Below are positions 1 through 8,572 of a DNA stretch of 22,749 bases, piece after piece. This DNA is from a virus, in IMG/VR virus record IMGVR_UViG_3300020473_000130, positions 1-22,749 of that record; one strand, given 5' to 3'. The translations under genes were made by a program, and so were the position numbers. Positions within the stretch are counted from its first letter, which is position 1. The number at the start of each line of letters is the position of its first letter. A model generated the notes under the pieces. It saw only the letters and a list, made by a program, of their open reading frames with translations, did no database searches and was not told where the DNA came from.

Positions 1-1402
1 CCGATCTCTCGAATGGAGGAGGAGGGGGAGGAGGTGGAGGTGGAGGAGGAGGAGGTGGAGGAGGAACAGGTGGTGGAATAGTTGGAGGAGGATCAGGAGG
101 AGGAACATTTGTTCCTGCAACTCCACCATCGCCAGGACGATATCCACCGCCGCCGCCGCCGCCACCGCCGCCGCCATAAGTAGGTGGAAGTGAAGCAGGT
201 CTCACGTTCGTACCACCTTGACCGCCATCTTCACTTGCACTTACATCACCAGATATTGATTGCCAATCTCCTGCATTTGTTCCATTAGTACCAGCATTAT
301 TTTCAGATCCGCCGCCACCGCCACCGCCAGCACCAGCAGCTATAATTGTTGTTGATGAAGCACGATCATACACAAATACACCAGCACCAGCACCGCCGCC
401 AACACCACCTGTTACTATTATATTAGTTGATCGTCCCAAATATCCAATACCTGTTGGATCAGGCCAATATGTTTCTGATCCATTATCTCCATTACCACCC
501 AAACCACCACGACTATAAGCACCATATCCAGGAGTTTTAGCTGTTTTTACTCCTTCCGCTTGATTTCCTTGTGTGCCTCCCCTATCTCCAACATATAAAT
601 CTAATGTTCTACCACCATCTGGAACACTAAAAGTTCCCGATCTTCCTTGACCAGCTTCTCCACCTGCTCCGTCCTGACAACTATCACCTTGTCCTCCAGC
701 ACCACCAGCTACTCTAATCTTTACATTTGTTGCATCATCAGGAATAGTAATCGATGCGACACCACCTGCATTAAGATTAGACATGTCGCTACGAGTATAA
801 GTCTCTGTAAATCTTGTTGAAGGTGCTGTTTCTGATGTTGTTCCATCTGTAACATCACTACCATTAACTTGCCATCTATAATTTATATTACTATTATCAG
901 TTACTGTTGCAGTAGTCGTAAATGTTGTATTTTGATTAATTGCTGATACAACACTACTTGGACCTGTTTGAATTTCTAATGTTGGATTAACAATTAATGT
1001 TGCATATTCACTATAAACCTCTGTATTAACTGCATTTCCAGTTGATTTAGCAGCACCAGCACCAGCACTTCCATAAGCAGAAGGTGAATATGTTACTCTA
1101 CATCTATATTGTTTTCCATTATATCCAGGACTTTCAGGATGATTTAATGTTAATGTACTACTATCTTGATTAGACCAAAAAGTAGATATTCCTAATTTTG
1201 TAGATCCATCATACCATTCATATATTAAAGTACCATCTGCAGATGAACCTTCTCCAGATGGAAAACTTGCTTGTGCTGATACTGAAAAAGTAGCATTAGA
1301 TCCAGCACAAACAGTTGTATCAGAGGGATTGGAAGTAATGGATAATGTAGGTCCATTAAGCCACAATCCAGTTTTAACCTCATCCCATATTTTATTACTC
1401 AT
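1..1402 (-). CDS. Ig-like and glycine-rich adhesin, C-terminus cut by window edge
   Basis: The frame starts at ATG 1402-1400 and stays open for 467 codons to the left edge, so the C-terminus is missing. Residues about 18-140 look like an immunoglobulin-like domain: Cys32, Trp63 (EWYDG) and Cys101 (YRCRV) have the spacing of the classic Ig Cys-Trp-Cys core. A second Ig-like beta-sandwich without cysteines seems to follow (RWQVNGSDV). Next comes a glycine-rich region beginning SITIPDDATNVKIRVAGGAG, with runs of 7 and 11 glycines, and then a proline-rich stretch ending in 17 consecutive prolines. Glycine-rich adhesins of T4-like phages (gp38 type) bind cell-surface receptors at fibre tips, so a distal host-contact role is inferred. 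The start overlaps the stop of the 1954-residue gene as ATGA, implying translational coupling. The receptor and the missing domain are unknown. Confidence 0.8.
   Translation of the reverse strand, partial: MSNKIWDEVKTGLWLNGPTLSITSNPSDTTVCAGSNATFSVSAQASFPSGEGSSADGTLIYEWYDGSTKLGISTFWSNQDSSTLTLNHPESPGYNGKQYRCRVTYSPSAYGSAGAGAAKSTGNAVNTEVYSEYATLIVNPTLEIQTGPSSVVSAINQNTTFTTTATVTDNSNINYRWQVNGSDVTDGTTSETAPSTRFTETYTRSDMSNLNAGGVASITIPDDATNVKIRVAGGAGGQGDSCQDGAGGEAGQGRSGTFSVPDGGRTLDLYVGDRGGTQGNQAEGVKTAKTPGYGAYSRGGLGGNGDNGSETYWPDPTGIGYLGRSTNIIVTGGVGGGAGAGVFVYDRASSTTIIAAGAGGGGGGGSENNAGTNGTNAGDWQSISGDVSASEDGGQGGTNVRPASLPPTYGGGGGGGGGGGYRPGDGGVAGTNVPPPDPPPTIPPPVPPPPPPPPPPPPPPPPPFERS
14..64 (-). repeat. Seventeen-codon polyproline tract
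   Basis: Reading the minus strand in the adhesin frame gives 17 uninterrupted proline codons, mostly CCT with CCA and one CCC. PPP, PPP and PPPD-type clusters come just before it. On the plus strand it appears as a GGA/GGT trinucleotide repeat. Long proline runs form stiff polyproline-II rods and stall ribosomes lacking EF-P. Confidence 0.9.
143..175 (-). repeat. Eleven-glycine tract, GGC-rich triplet repeat
   Basis: In the adhesin frame this encodes 11 consecutive glycines flanked by tyrosines. Eight of the codons are GGC, whereas glycine elsewhere in the window is nearly always GGT or GGA. On the plus strand it reads as a GCC repeat. A second run of 7 glycines with mixed GGC/GGT codons lies near 308-328. 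Such triplet repeats can change length without breaking the frame. Confidence 0.85.
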
Positions 1403-4400
1403 GCGAATCCTTGTCCTCCAACGACACCGAAGAAACTAGCACAACCATCAAAAGTCTTAAACGAATAAATGTCGGTTCTACCTGCGGTTTGTGTTACTGT
1501 TGGAACAACTCCACCAGGCCAGAAGCACGTAGCAGCAGAACCTGTTGAACCATTCCTAAAAGTATCTATACCCACACTATATGTAGACCCCGACGGTTGA
1601 GTCATTTTAATAGTAAATGTAGTAGAATCTGATTTTGGATTAGCAACAACAAAAGTAGTTACATTCTCAGTAATATTTAAGTTAAATGTTTGTCCTTTTG
1701 CAAGGTCAACAGTAACTTCACCACTCGAACTTGAAACTTGCTCAACATTCTCTGATGATGACTTAAATCTAACAGCACCATCTACATCAAGTTTTGCTCT
1801 TGGAGTAGCAGTTCCTAAGCCCACATTATTACTAGAAGTAGATAAAGCAGTTCCAACAACAAGTGTAGATGCAGTTACAATACCAGCAGTAATATGTGCC
1901 GAAGTATTATGCAGTCGATATGTCGTTGCCGTTAATGCACCACCAACACTAATGTTTTCAGTGGTCATCTGCCTCAAGAAGGTAGACATATTCTCTACAT
2001 AGAGATCTGTATGAATACCAGAGGAACTTGCTATCTCACCCACATGGAGATTATAGTGAGGAATGGTAGTTCCAATTCCCACACGAGTTCCAGTACCATA
2101 ATATGCAGTACTACCAGCAGAGATTGTATTTGGAGCCCAACCACTGGCAGCAACACTTAAGTCAGTTAGATTTGCACCATTACCATAGAATTGTGATGCA
2201 GTAACAATACCAGTAAATGCACCATTACCATTTGAACCTATCGTAACAGCAGTTCCAACTCTAAGTCCACCATCAGCAGTAACAACACCACTAACTCTTG
2301 CATCACCTTCAACTACTAATGCACCAGTAACTGAATCTGTTGCAATACCTAACTTCTCAAATGTATACTCATCTGCTATAGCAGAAAGACTAATATTACC
2401 AAATCTTCTCCAAGCATTATCTAGAGTATAAACCCACCCAAGATAATTACCTTGCTCTGGGTTCTCATAGTAAACAACGTCACCAGGAGTTCCTGCATCA
2501 GTCGGAGTTGAAATTCCAACAGTATACTTTCTAGAAACTGTTGAATCTCCTTGAATAAACACAGAGTTAGCTTCAATACCTCTATCAGCAGTTGAAGTTA
2601 CCTTATTACTAAAGACGACAGGACCAGTAAATTCAGAGATTGCTTTACCATCATCACCACCATCAATACGAATTGATTGTGTAAATGAACCTTCAGTAGC
2701 ATTTACTAGGTTTAATCCAGACTTGTTTGATATATCTTCACCAGTAACACTTCTAACTGGACTATCATATACTTCCTCTTTTCCAGTAACGGTACTTATC
2801 TTCTTATTACCAGTGTATGAAATACCTCTGTCATTCATACCAGTGAAGAAGTTAACACCACCCTCTTTCTTAGTGGACTGTGCTAATAATTCTTCCTTCG
2901 CAGATATTAATCTATCTTGATTATTAGGTAATGCTGTTGAGTAGTTACCTGGTCCATATCCAACATATTCCCATGTATGTCCAGATGCTCTGTTAATAGA
3001 GTGTCTTCTTAATTCAACAGGGAATGGTTTTACTTTACGGACAACGGATCCTGTGCCATGAGATGTTGCTCTTGTTCCAAGAACTGCACGGAAAACACTA
3101 ATTGGGTTTGATGGAGCAGATGTAGTAGTTCTTACAGTTGTTTTAATTCTTAGAATCTCATCATCAACTGCAATATAATCACCAATGTTAAGATCTAAAT
3201 CAGCAATACCAGTAATACTAATATCTGTAGTAATAGCATCTGCAATGGTAGCACTAAGAGTTGTGGTAATTCCAGCATAAGTTGGAACCATTCTACCATT
3301 TAGACTCTCATCTTCTACAGTTGATACACCATCATTTGATGTTACACCATTTGGTAGTGCAAACATCGTGGCTCCAGCAGCAACAGGTTGAGTTAATCCA
3401 GTTCCAACATTAATTGTAAAGGAATTAAGTCCCTCATTTTGCTTAATAATAAAGTCACCATCAAAATAAGGCATTGTAGAAATACCTGTAGTGATTTTAA
3501 CCTTACTATTAACCTTTAATCCATGATTATTTGTTGTAGTAACAGTTGCAATACCAGATGTTGTATTATATGCAATACTACTTGCTCTTAAGGACTCACC
3601 AGTTAGATATGCAAGAGCATTAACTAATGGATCTGATCCTATTCCTGTATTATTAACACCACTAAGTGCTGGATCACTCAGAGCAACAAAACTCTTAGCT
3701 GCACCTACTTCTACTTCTGATATTCTGTAAACTGTATTGTATTGCTTATAGGTATCTGAAGTTACACCAGCAATTCTTACAACATCACCTACGTTATCAT
3801 ATATGTCATCAACTCTTATAACAGCAGGAGACCATCCAGACTGAGTAGCAATACCAGTGACATGCATAGTATTACCAATACCGTATGCACTACCACCGTC
3901 CATCATAACAATACCAGTAATACCACCAGTAGCGTCTACAGCAACTTTTGCAGTTGCATTAGCACCAGTTGTTGAAGACCCAATACTAACAAGTCTTGCA
4001 TTATAGTAATCAGCATCAACACCTGTTCCATAAGATGCACCACTACTTGCAATACTTACTCTTGTAATTTTTTGTAGTCCATGATCAATTTCAGTATTGA
4101 ATCTATGACTAGATCCACCACTTGCAGTGATTATATTAGTTAAACCAATACCTACGTCAACGTCCTTAACAAATTGGTCAATTGTTTCTCTTGTAATACT
4201 ATTTTTAACATTATCTACAATAACTTCACCAATAGGATTAGAAACCGCATATGATATTGCAGCATCTGGATCAGAAACTGGAGTATCACGATCAATCTGT
4301 GGATATAAGTTAGGAATATTCTGTGAGAACTTATCAGTTGTAAATGGATCTACAGAAGGTTTGTTAGATGCATTTAAAAGAGTTAGGTAGTAGATACCAT

Positions 4401-7263
4401 CCTGTTCACCTTTAATATATGGCTGAGTTTCTTGAGACTCCTTAATAAAGTAAGTAGAATTGAATTTCTTTCTCTTATAATAAGGTAAAGTAGTGTCTCT
4501 TGTTAAAGTATCACTTGTAAATGATCCAGGATCAGTAGCAATTCCAACACTAAACTGCTTAGAACTACTAATACCAGTAACCGCAAAGGTTCCATTATAA
4601 CCAGAATTACCCAATCCAGTAGTATTAACACCACTCTGAACATTAATAAGTTCTACTAAAGATCCAACAGATAAATCATGAGGAAGTTCTGTAAGAAGAT
4701 TTGCAACACTAGAATTCCAGTTTGCATCCGCAATAAATCTAAAGTTTCTTTGTTCGTTGATATGTGTTAATGAACCAGATCCAAAGTATGTTTGAATTTC
4801 AGAACTCGTAGCTCCAATTGAAGTATTAGATTCCTGAATAATAAATCCATCACTTGGAGGTCTTGCAATTGTTCCACCACTATTTGCAGGAAGAACATAT
4901 CTAACTCTATATGTTATATCATTTGTATTTCTATTATCACCCTTTCTCTTAATATATGATCTTGAAGTAGAATCACCAAGAGATGCAGTTCCAAGACCTG
5001 TAATAACATCAGAATGTATAAGGTTATCTGTTGATGCAGTTGAAACCTTAATATACCACTGATTATTTGAAGTATCATACTGAACTGGGTGACCAATATC
5101 ACCAGAATTCTTATCAGATACCTTACTTACAACCTTTAACGATCCACCAAGATTGTTAATAGTTAATGCTTGTGCATTTTTAGCATCTTTTTCAGTCTTT
5201 GCAAGTTTAATATCACTAGTAGAGTTTAATCCAGCACTACTATTACTATTAGTAATTGCAAAATAAACTGTATTTGGACTTAATCCATCAGGAAGTCGTC
5301 CATTATCACTCAAAACACGAACAGATTCTGCGTTTTCAAAACTATGAGCCTCTGTTAGAGTAATAATATTGGTAGTAATACTATTAATACCAGCAACTCT
5401 ATTAATATTAAAACTCTTCTGAGAACTAGATTGTGAATTAGGCATCACAATACGAGAACTGTATTCAGAAGAAATACCAGAACCACCACCAACTATAACA
5501 TATAACTTATCTAAATCTCTTGCACCAACTCTATATCCCTCTAATACGTTTTCTGGAGGAGCATCTAAGTTAGTTTGATTATAAAGATATAGTCTTTCTG
5601 TTGTTGTACCAATACCAGCAGTCTTTTTAATATCAATTGAATTAAATTCTATGGCATTCTCAGTAATTGGTAATTCTTTAGGTGGAATTATATGAGTAAT
5701 GAAACCTTTATCATCTTGAGTAAATGCATCTGGTCTAAAACCCACAGCATTTAGTGATTTTGAACCAAAGTTAGAGTTGGAGTTGGTGATTGACATATCA
5801 CCACCAGTCTCAACCAGAAAATGTTCAGCAAAACCAATCGCAAAGACAGAAACAGCCTGTATAACTGCATTATTGGTTACCTTAATATGAGTATTCTTAT
5901 ATGCAGGTTTAAATATTGCACTCGAATCAGTACTTAGTGATTCATTTCCAGGAACAGTATTATCATCATATACACCAGTTGTTGAATTATACTTTATAAA
6001 TGCATTGTCATCTTTTTGTAAACCAATACCAGTAAACTGGGCAACAACCATTGATTTAAATCCAGTTGCTCTGGATCCATCAGCATGAAGACCATTCATA
6101 CCAAATACTGATCTTAATGAACAGTTAAAAATATATGGTGAAGATGATGTAACTGTATCAGATTGAAGTGTGATTGATGATCCTGTTACAGAAGGTAATG
6201 CATCAAGAGGTGAATTTTGAACATCATACTTAAATTGAGTAGTACTTACTTTTTCAGCAACTACATATTTTCCATTATATCCAGCAACATTGATACCATC
6301 TACTCTAAATGGAGTGTCTACATCAAGACCTGCAACTGCTGAAGATGTGGTAACTGTAATGGAAGTAGTAGGAATAACTCCGTTTCCAGCCTTAATACTT
6401 GTAATTCCAACATTTTCTCCTGTTGAACCAACAATTCGATATTCATCAACTTTTGGTTGAATATCTATGGATGCAGAAGGATAATCAGGTTGAATCTGAC
6501 GACCACTAGCAGTACCATAACATAAACCAACCTTTTCATAATACATGTCAAGGTCAGTTCTATTTGTAGAATATGTTAAGAAATTATCCTTAATATTTAC
6601 ATTATTAACACCATCAGCATATTCAAATACAGATAACTTGTGATGAGAGAAATTAGGAACAAATGTATTTTCAGTATAATCAATATATGCTACACTATTT
6701 GGATTTGAGTCAAATATAGAGAATTGCCAAAAATAGCATCCACCAGTTACACGGAAAATGGAAGATCTATCAATATTATCATTTGTTGGACTTGGAACAT
6801 ATTTTGGTCTTATTTTTGTCTTTCTTAAATCTAAACCTACAAGAGAAGTACCACGAGGGATTATTACACCACCATGTACACTATTCAGTTTATAAAGAGC
6901 ATTATCAGCATTCTCTAAATCAAATATAGTAGTTAAATCCCATGCAGTAAAGTCATTTGAAGTTTGACCACTTCTTAACTGATAATTATCCAATCCATCA
7001 GGAATCCATCCTGGTCTATTATCAACAACATGATCACCAGGATACAACAATATTGTAGTTTTACTAAATCTGTCGTTATTTAAACCACGCTGATATGAAA
7101 ATCTTGATGCCTCAACAAGAGCCCTCTGAATTGTCTTAAAAGGACGGGTTAGGGAATTACCCTTATTCTCGATACTATCCGTTGCATCCAAATCATTTGG
7201 ACTCACATAAAGGATATTACCTCTTGCATTTTTGAGAAAATTCTCTAGTCTGGATAAACCCAT
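1399..7263 (-). CDS. Giant mosaic virion structural protein, tail-fibre-like
   Basis: This 1954-residue protein is the largest in the window. The N-terminus (LYVSPNDLDATDS, then SLTRPFKTIQRAL) resembles the entry to a right-handed beta-helix seen in large structural proteins of marine T4-like phages. The middle holds recurring beta modules with a YNG-F-V core at about residues 326-352, 888-913 and 1263-1288, and a glycine/tyrosine module at about 1061-1137. Around 1450-1600 is a GHTWEYVGYGPGNY...GGVNFFTGMNDRG segment that I associate with cyanophage structural proteins. The C-terminal third has VGIGT-type fibre repeats (LHVGEIASS, AKLDVDGAVRF). It ends in a WPGG...DIYSF...FFGVVGGQGFA domain like the termini of phage fibre proteins. 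There are no membrane segments. It is probably a fibre or peripheral baseplate component; the T4 counterpart is unclear. Confidence 0.8.
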   Translation of the reverse strand: MGLSRLENFLKNARGNILYVSPNDLDATDSIENKGNSLTRPFKTIQRALVEASRFSYQRGLNNDRFSKTTILLYPGDHVVDNRPGWIPDGLDNYQLRSGQTSNDFTAWDLTTIFDLENADNALYKLNSVHGGVIIPRGTSLVGLDLRKTKIRPKYVPSPTNDNIDRSSIFRVTGGCYFWQFSIFDSNPNSVAYIDYTENTFVPNFSHHKLSVFEYADGVNNVNIKDNFLTYSTNRTDLDMYYEKVGLCYGTASGRQIQPDYPSASIDIQPKVDEYRIVGSTGENVGITSIKAGNGVIPTTSITVTTSSAVAGLDVDTPFRVDGINVAGYNGKYVVAEKVSTTQFKYDVQNSPLDALPSVTGSSITLQSDTVTSSSPYIFNCSLRSVFGMNGLHADGSRATGFKSMVVAQFTGIGLQKDDNAFIKYNSTTGVYDDNTVPGNESLSTDSSAIFKPAYKNTHIKVTNNAVIQAVSVFAIGFAEHFLVETGGDMSITNSNSNFGSKSLNAVGFRPDAFTQDDKGFITHIIPPKELPITENAIEFNSIDIKKTAGIGTTTERLYLYNQTNLDAPPENVLEGYRVGARDLDKLYVIVGGGSGISSEYSSRIVMPNSQSSSQKSFNINRVAGINSITTNIITLTEAHSFENAESVRVLSDNGRLPDGLSPNTVYFAITNSNSSAGLNSTSDIKLAKTEKDAKNAQALTINNLGGSLKVVSKVSDKNSGDIGHPVQYDTSNNQWYIKVSTASTDNLIHSDVITGLGTASLGDSTSRSYIKRKGDNRNTNDITYRVRYVLPANSGGTIARPPSDGFIIQESNTSIGATSSEIQTYFGSGSLTHINEQRNFRFIADANWNSSVANLLTELPHDLSVGSLVELINVQSGVNTTGLGNSGYNGTFAVTGISSSKQFSVGIATDPGSFTSDTLTRDTTLPYYKRKKFNSTYFIKESQETQPYIKGEQDGIYYLTLLNASNKPSVDPFTTDKFSQNIPNLYPQIDRDTPVSDPDAAISYAVSNPIGEVIVDNVKNSITRETIDQFVKDVDVGIGLTNIITASGGSSHRFNTEIDHGLQKITRVSIASSGASYGTGVDADYYNARLVSIGSSTTGANATAKVAVDATGGITGIVMMDGGSAYGIGNTMHVTGIATQSGWSPAVIRVDDIYDNVGDVVRIAGVTSDTYKQYNTVYRISEVEVGAAKSFVALSDPALSGVNNTGIGSDPLVNALAYLTGESLRASSIAYNTTSGIATVTTTNNHGLKVNSKVKITTGISTMPYFDGDFIIKQNEGLNSFTINVGTGLTQPVAAGATMFALPNGVTSNDGVSTVEDESLNGRMVPTYAGITTTLSATIADAITTDISITGIADLDLNIGDYIAVDDEILRIKTTVRTTTSAPSNPISVFRAVLGTRATSHGTGSVVRKVKPFPVELRRHSINRASGHTWEYVGYGPGNYSTALPNNQDRLISAKEELLAQSTKKEGGVNFFTGMNDRGISYTGNKKISTVTGKEEVYDSPVRSVTGEDISNKSGLNLVNATEGSFTQSIRIDGGDDGKAISEFTGPVVFSNKVTSTADRGIEANSVFIQGDSTVSRKYTVGISTPTDAGTPGDVVYYENPEQGNYLGWVYTLDNAWRRFGNISLSAIADEYTFEKLGIATDSVTGALVVEGDARVSGVVTADGGLRVGTAVTIGSNGNGAFTGIVTASQFYGNGANLTDLSVAASGWAPNTISAGSTAYYGTGTRVGIGTTIPHYNLHVGEIASSSGIHTDLYVENMSTFLRQMTTENISVGGALTATTYRLHNTSAHITAGIVTASTLVVGTALSTSSNNVGLGTATPRAKLDVDGAVRFKSSSENVEQVSSSSGEVTVDLAKGQTFNLNITENVTTFVVANPKSDSTTFTIKMTQPSGSTYSVGIDTFRNGSTGSAATCFWPGGVVPTVTQTAGRTDIYSFKTFDGCASFFGVVGGQGFA

Positions 7264-7298
7264 GTTATTGTTCCAAGTTATACGTATCCGTTATGGAT

Positions 7299-7306
7299 TA
7301 TTTATC
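7299..7306 (-). promoter_or_regulatory. Late-promoter-like box GATAAATA
   Basis: GATAAATA on the minus strand differs from the T4 late promoter box TATAAATA at one position. It lies 36 bases before the ATG at 7263, which would leave a leader of about 30 bases. It is the better placed of two such boxes driving the 1954-residue gene. Confidence 0.5.
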
Positions 7307-7333
7307 ATAACAGACTACCACTACTTTTTTTTA

Positions 7334-7341
7334 TATTTATC
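7334..7341 (-). promoter_or_regulatory. Second late-promoter-like box GATAAATA
   Basis: A second copy of the same octamer sits 35 bases upstream of the first, inside a very A/T-rich stretch. The context makes a chance match likelier, so it is listed as a weaker candidate or a tandem promoter. Confidence 0.3.
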
Positions 7342-7353
7342 AAAAAAGTAATA

Positions 7354-7380
7354 GAACAAAAAAAGCTTGGAGTTTTTTTT
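7354..7380. terminator. A/T-tract hairpin, possible bidirectional terminator
   Basis: On the plus strand a run of A, then GCT, a TGG loop, AGT and eight T can fold into a stem of about ten pairs ending in a T tract. Read on the minus strand, the complementary A/T tracts also give a hairpin followed by T. The stem is almost entirely A-T, so its strength is doubtful. Confidence 0.3.
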
Positions 7381-7396
7381 CGGACTTTTTTGGAAT

Positions 7397-7422
7397 AAAA
7401 AGTTAGCCTCCCCTCAGACTAA
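7397..7422 (-). terminator. Intrinsic terminator at the end of the leftward hub operon
   Basis: On the minus strand TTAGTCT, a GAGGGG loop and AGGCTAA form a seven-pair stem with one T-G wobble, followed by C and five T. The stem begins inside the stop codon of the 61-residue gene. It would separate the hub and spike genes from the fibre genes, which have their own promoter-like boxes downstream. Confidence 0.6.
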
Positions 7423-7604
7423 AGTGGATTTGTATAGGTTAGTCTCTCTTCTGGGCAAGTAGCACGTACTAATTCCAATACATTCATAAACTCATCTATA
7501 TTATCACAGTCCACCGTCTTCTTATCACCCTCACTGGAGTACAGATAAAAAGTTCTCTTGATGGGATCAACCACGCACTTCATCAAATACTCTTCGTCTT
7601 CCAT
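7419..7604 (-). CDS. Small protein of unknown function (61 aa)
   Basis: This short acidic protein starts MEDEEYLMKCVVDPIKR and has a predicted beta-alpha character (TFYLYSSEG, then a helix DEFMNVLELVR). It has three cysteines (near residues 10, 33 and 50) and no signal or membrane segment. It is the last gene before the terminator hairpin, which overlaps its stop codon. There is no obvious Shine-Dalgarno sequence, and the 37-base gap to the preceding gene is short. I do not recognise a named family. Its place in a late structural operon suggests a small virion or assembly factor, but this is inference only. Confidence 0.6.
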   Translation of the reverse strand: MEDEEYLMKCVVDPIKRTFYLYSSEGDKKTVDCDNIDEFMNVLELVRATCPEERLTYTNPL

Positions 7605-7641
7605 GTGGTTTATTATCTTATCTTGGCATTATAACAGATGT

Positions 7642-7824
7642 CTAAGATAATGTCAAGGTAGTTGAACCGACTCCAGCTACAGTAAAGGTTAATTTATCAT
7701 CTACAACAGAAATTTGAACTCCATTAATATCTGAACCAATACCAACATTATTCTCAATAGCAGCGGCTAAGACTTCTGCTCCCTGAGTTGTTGAATCGTC
7801 AAGATAACTATACCATTTAGTCAT
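7642..7824 (-). CDS. Small beta-rich virion-associated protein (60 aa), unknown function
   Basis: The start codon overlaps the stop of the preceding 248-residue gene by one base (TAATG), so it is very likely translated by coupling. The N-terminus MTKWYSYLDDSTTQGAEVL leads into a helical part. The rest is beta-rich and repetitive (GVQISVVDDKLTFTVAGVG, then TTLTLS), similar in texture to the beta modules in the larger structural proteins nearby. There is no catalytic motif, signal peptide or membrane segment. It may be a small attachment piece for the 248-residue protein; I cannot name a family. Confidence 0.6.
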   Translation of the reverse strand: MTKWYSYLDDSTTQGAEVLAAAIENNVGIGSDINGVQISVVDDKLTFTVAGVGSTTLTLS

Positions 7825-8570
7825 TACAATGTCCTCCTATCATAATGGTATCCAGCAATAGAGTATTGACTATTATCTCCTGGATAATCTTCTGGAGACT
7901 TACCTTCATACTCTGAAATTAATCTTTCTCCATCAGTTCTTTCACCATACACATGATAGTAACAATTAATAGGCATTCCACCTTGTGCTTGTAAATGAAT
8001 CTGTGTTGGTTCTACTCTCTTCACAATCACATTCTGATGTGCTCCTATTGGTTGTAACTGAACACTAATGGTTGTATAATCAACTAAATCTTTCCAATAA
8101 TCTGGTAGATATATTACATTCTTATTCACAACTCTTCCACGAGTATAGATTGCTCCTTCAGGGCCTTCCAAACAAATATGTCTTAATCTATATCCTTCCT
8201 TAGATGGATGTTCTATATCAAATCCCTTCCATCCCTGCACATTAATTGAACTAGCTGTCCATACACACGCTTGACCACTACATGACAGTAAATTACTTGT
8301 ATGAAGATTACCGTTATTAATTGTTTGATGTCCATCAACTACCAATGAATCAAATGGAGAAGATGACTCATCATTATTATCAGGTCCAACCATCAAAGTT
8401 GCCTCTACTTCACTAAAGGTATCAGGATTACCAATCTGAACTGGTCCTTGAATGAATGCAGATCCTGTAATTTTTTCTTCTTTTACACCAAGTGCTTTAG
8501 GAATAATCTCATCATCACATACTAATAGTTGTCCTTTATAAACTTGGACTTCATCTATATTCAATGCCAT
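7824..8570 (-). CDS. Tail structural protein with S74-chaperone-associated fibre-type C-terminal domain
   Basis: The 248-residue protein has a beta-rich N-terminal half with repeated short strands (SAFIQGPVQIGNP, SLVVDGHQTINNGNL), suggesting a trimeric stalk. From about residue 115 it carries a conserved block: GFDIEHPSKEGYRLRH, LEGPEGAIYTRGRV, IYLPDYWKDLVD and ISVQLQPIG. I recognise this His-Pro ... LRH ... EGPE ... RGR ... LPDYW pattern from tail-fibre-like proteins of marine phages and from fibre proteins related to the Peptidase_S74 group. The C-terminus (YHVYGERTDGERL) closes the domain. No catalytic serine/lysine pair of an autoprotease could be picked out. It follows the spike-like gene by two bases, so it is probably a baseplate- or spike-proximal fibre component. 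Exact placement in the virion is inferred. Confidence 0.7.
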   Translation of the reverse strand: MALNIDEVQVYKGQLLVCDDEIIPKALGVKEEKITGSAFIQGPVQIGNPDTFSEVEATLMVGPDNNDESSSPFDSLVVDGHQTINNGNLHTSNLLSCSGQACVWTASSINVQGWKGFDIEHPSKEGYRLRHICLEGPEGAIYTRGRVVNKNVIYLPDYWKDLVDYTTISVQLQPIGAHQNVIVKRVEPTQIHLQAQGGMPINCYYHVYGERTDGERLISEYEGKSPEDYPGDNSQYSIAGYHYDRRTL

Positions 8571-8572
8571 AG

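Noticed and set aside
14-175. GGA and GCC triplet repeats as a CRISPR or non-coding satellite
   Set aside because: The period is three and the frame is open throughout; they are proline and glycine codons of the adhesin, with no spacer-repeat structure.
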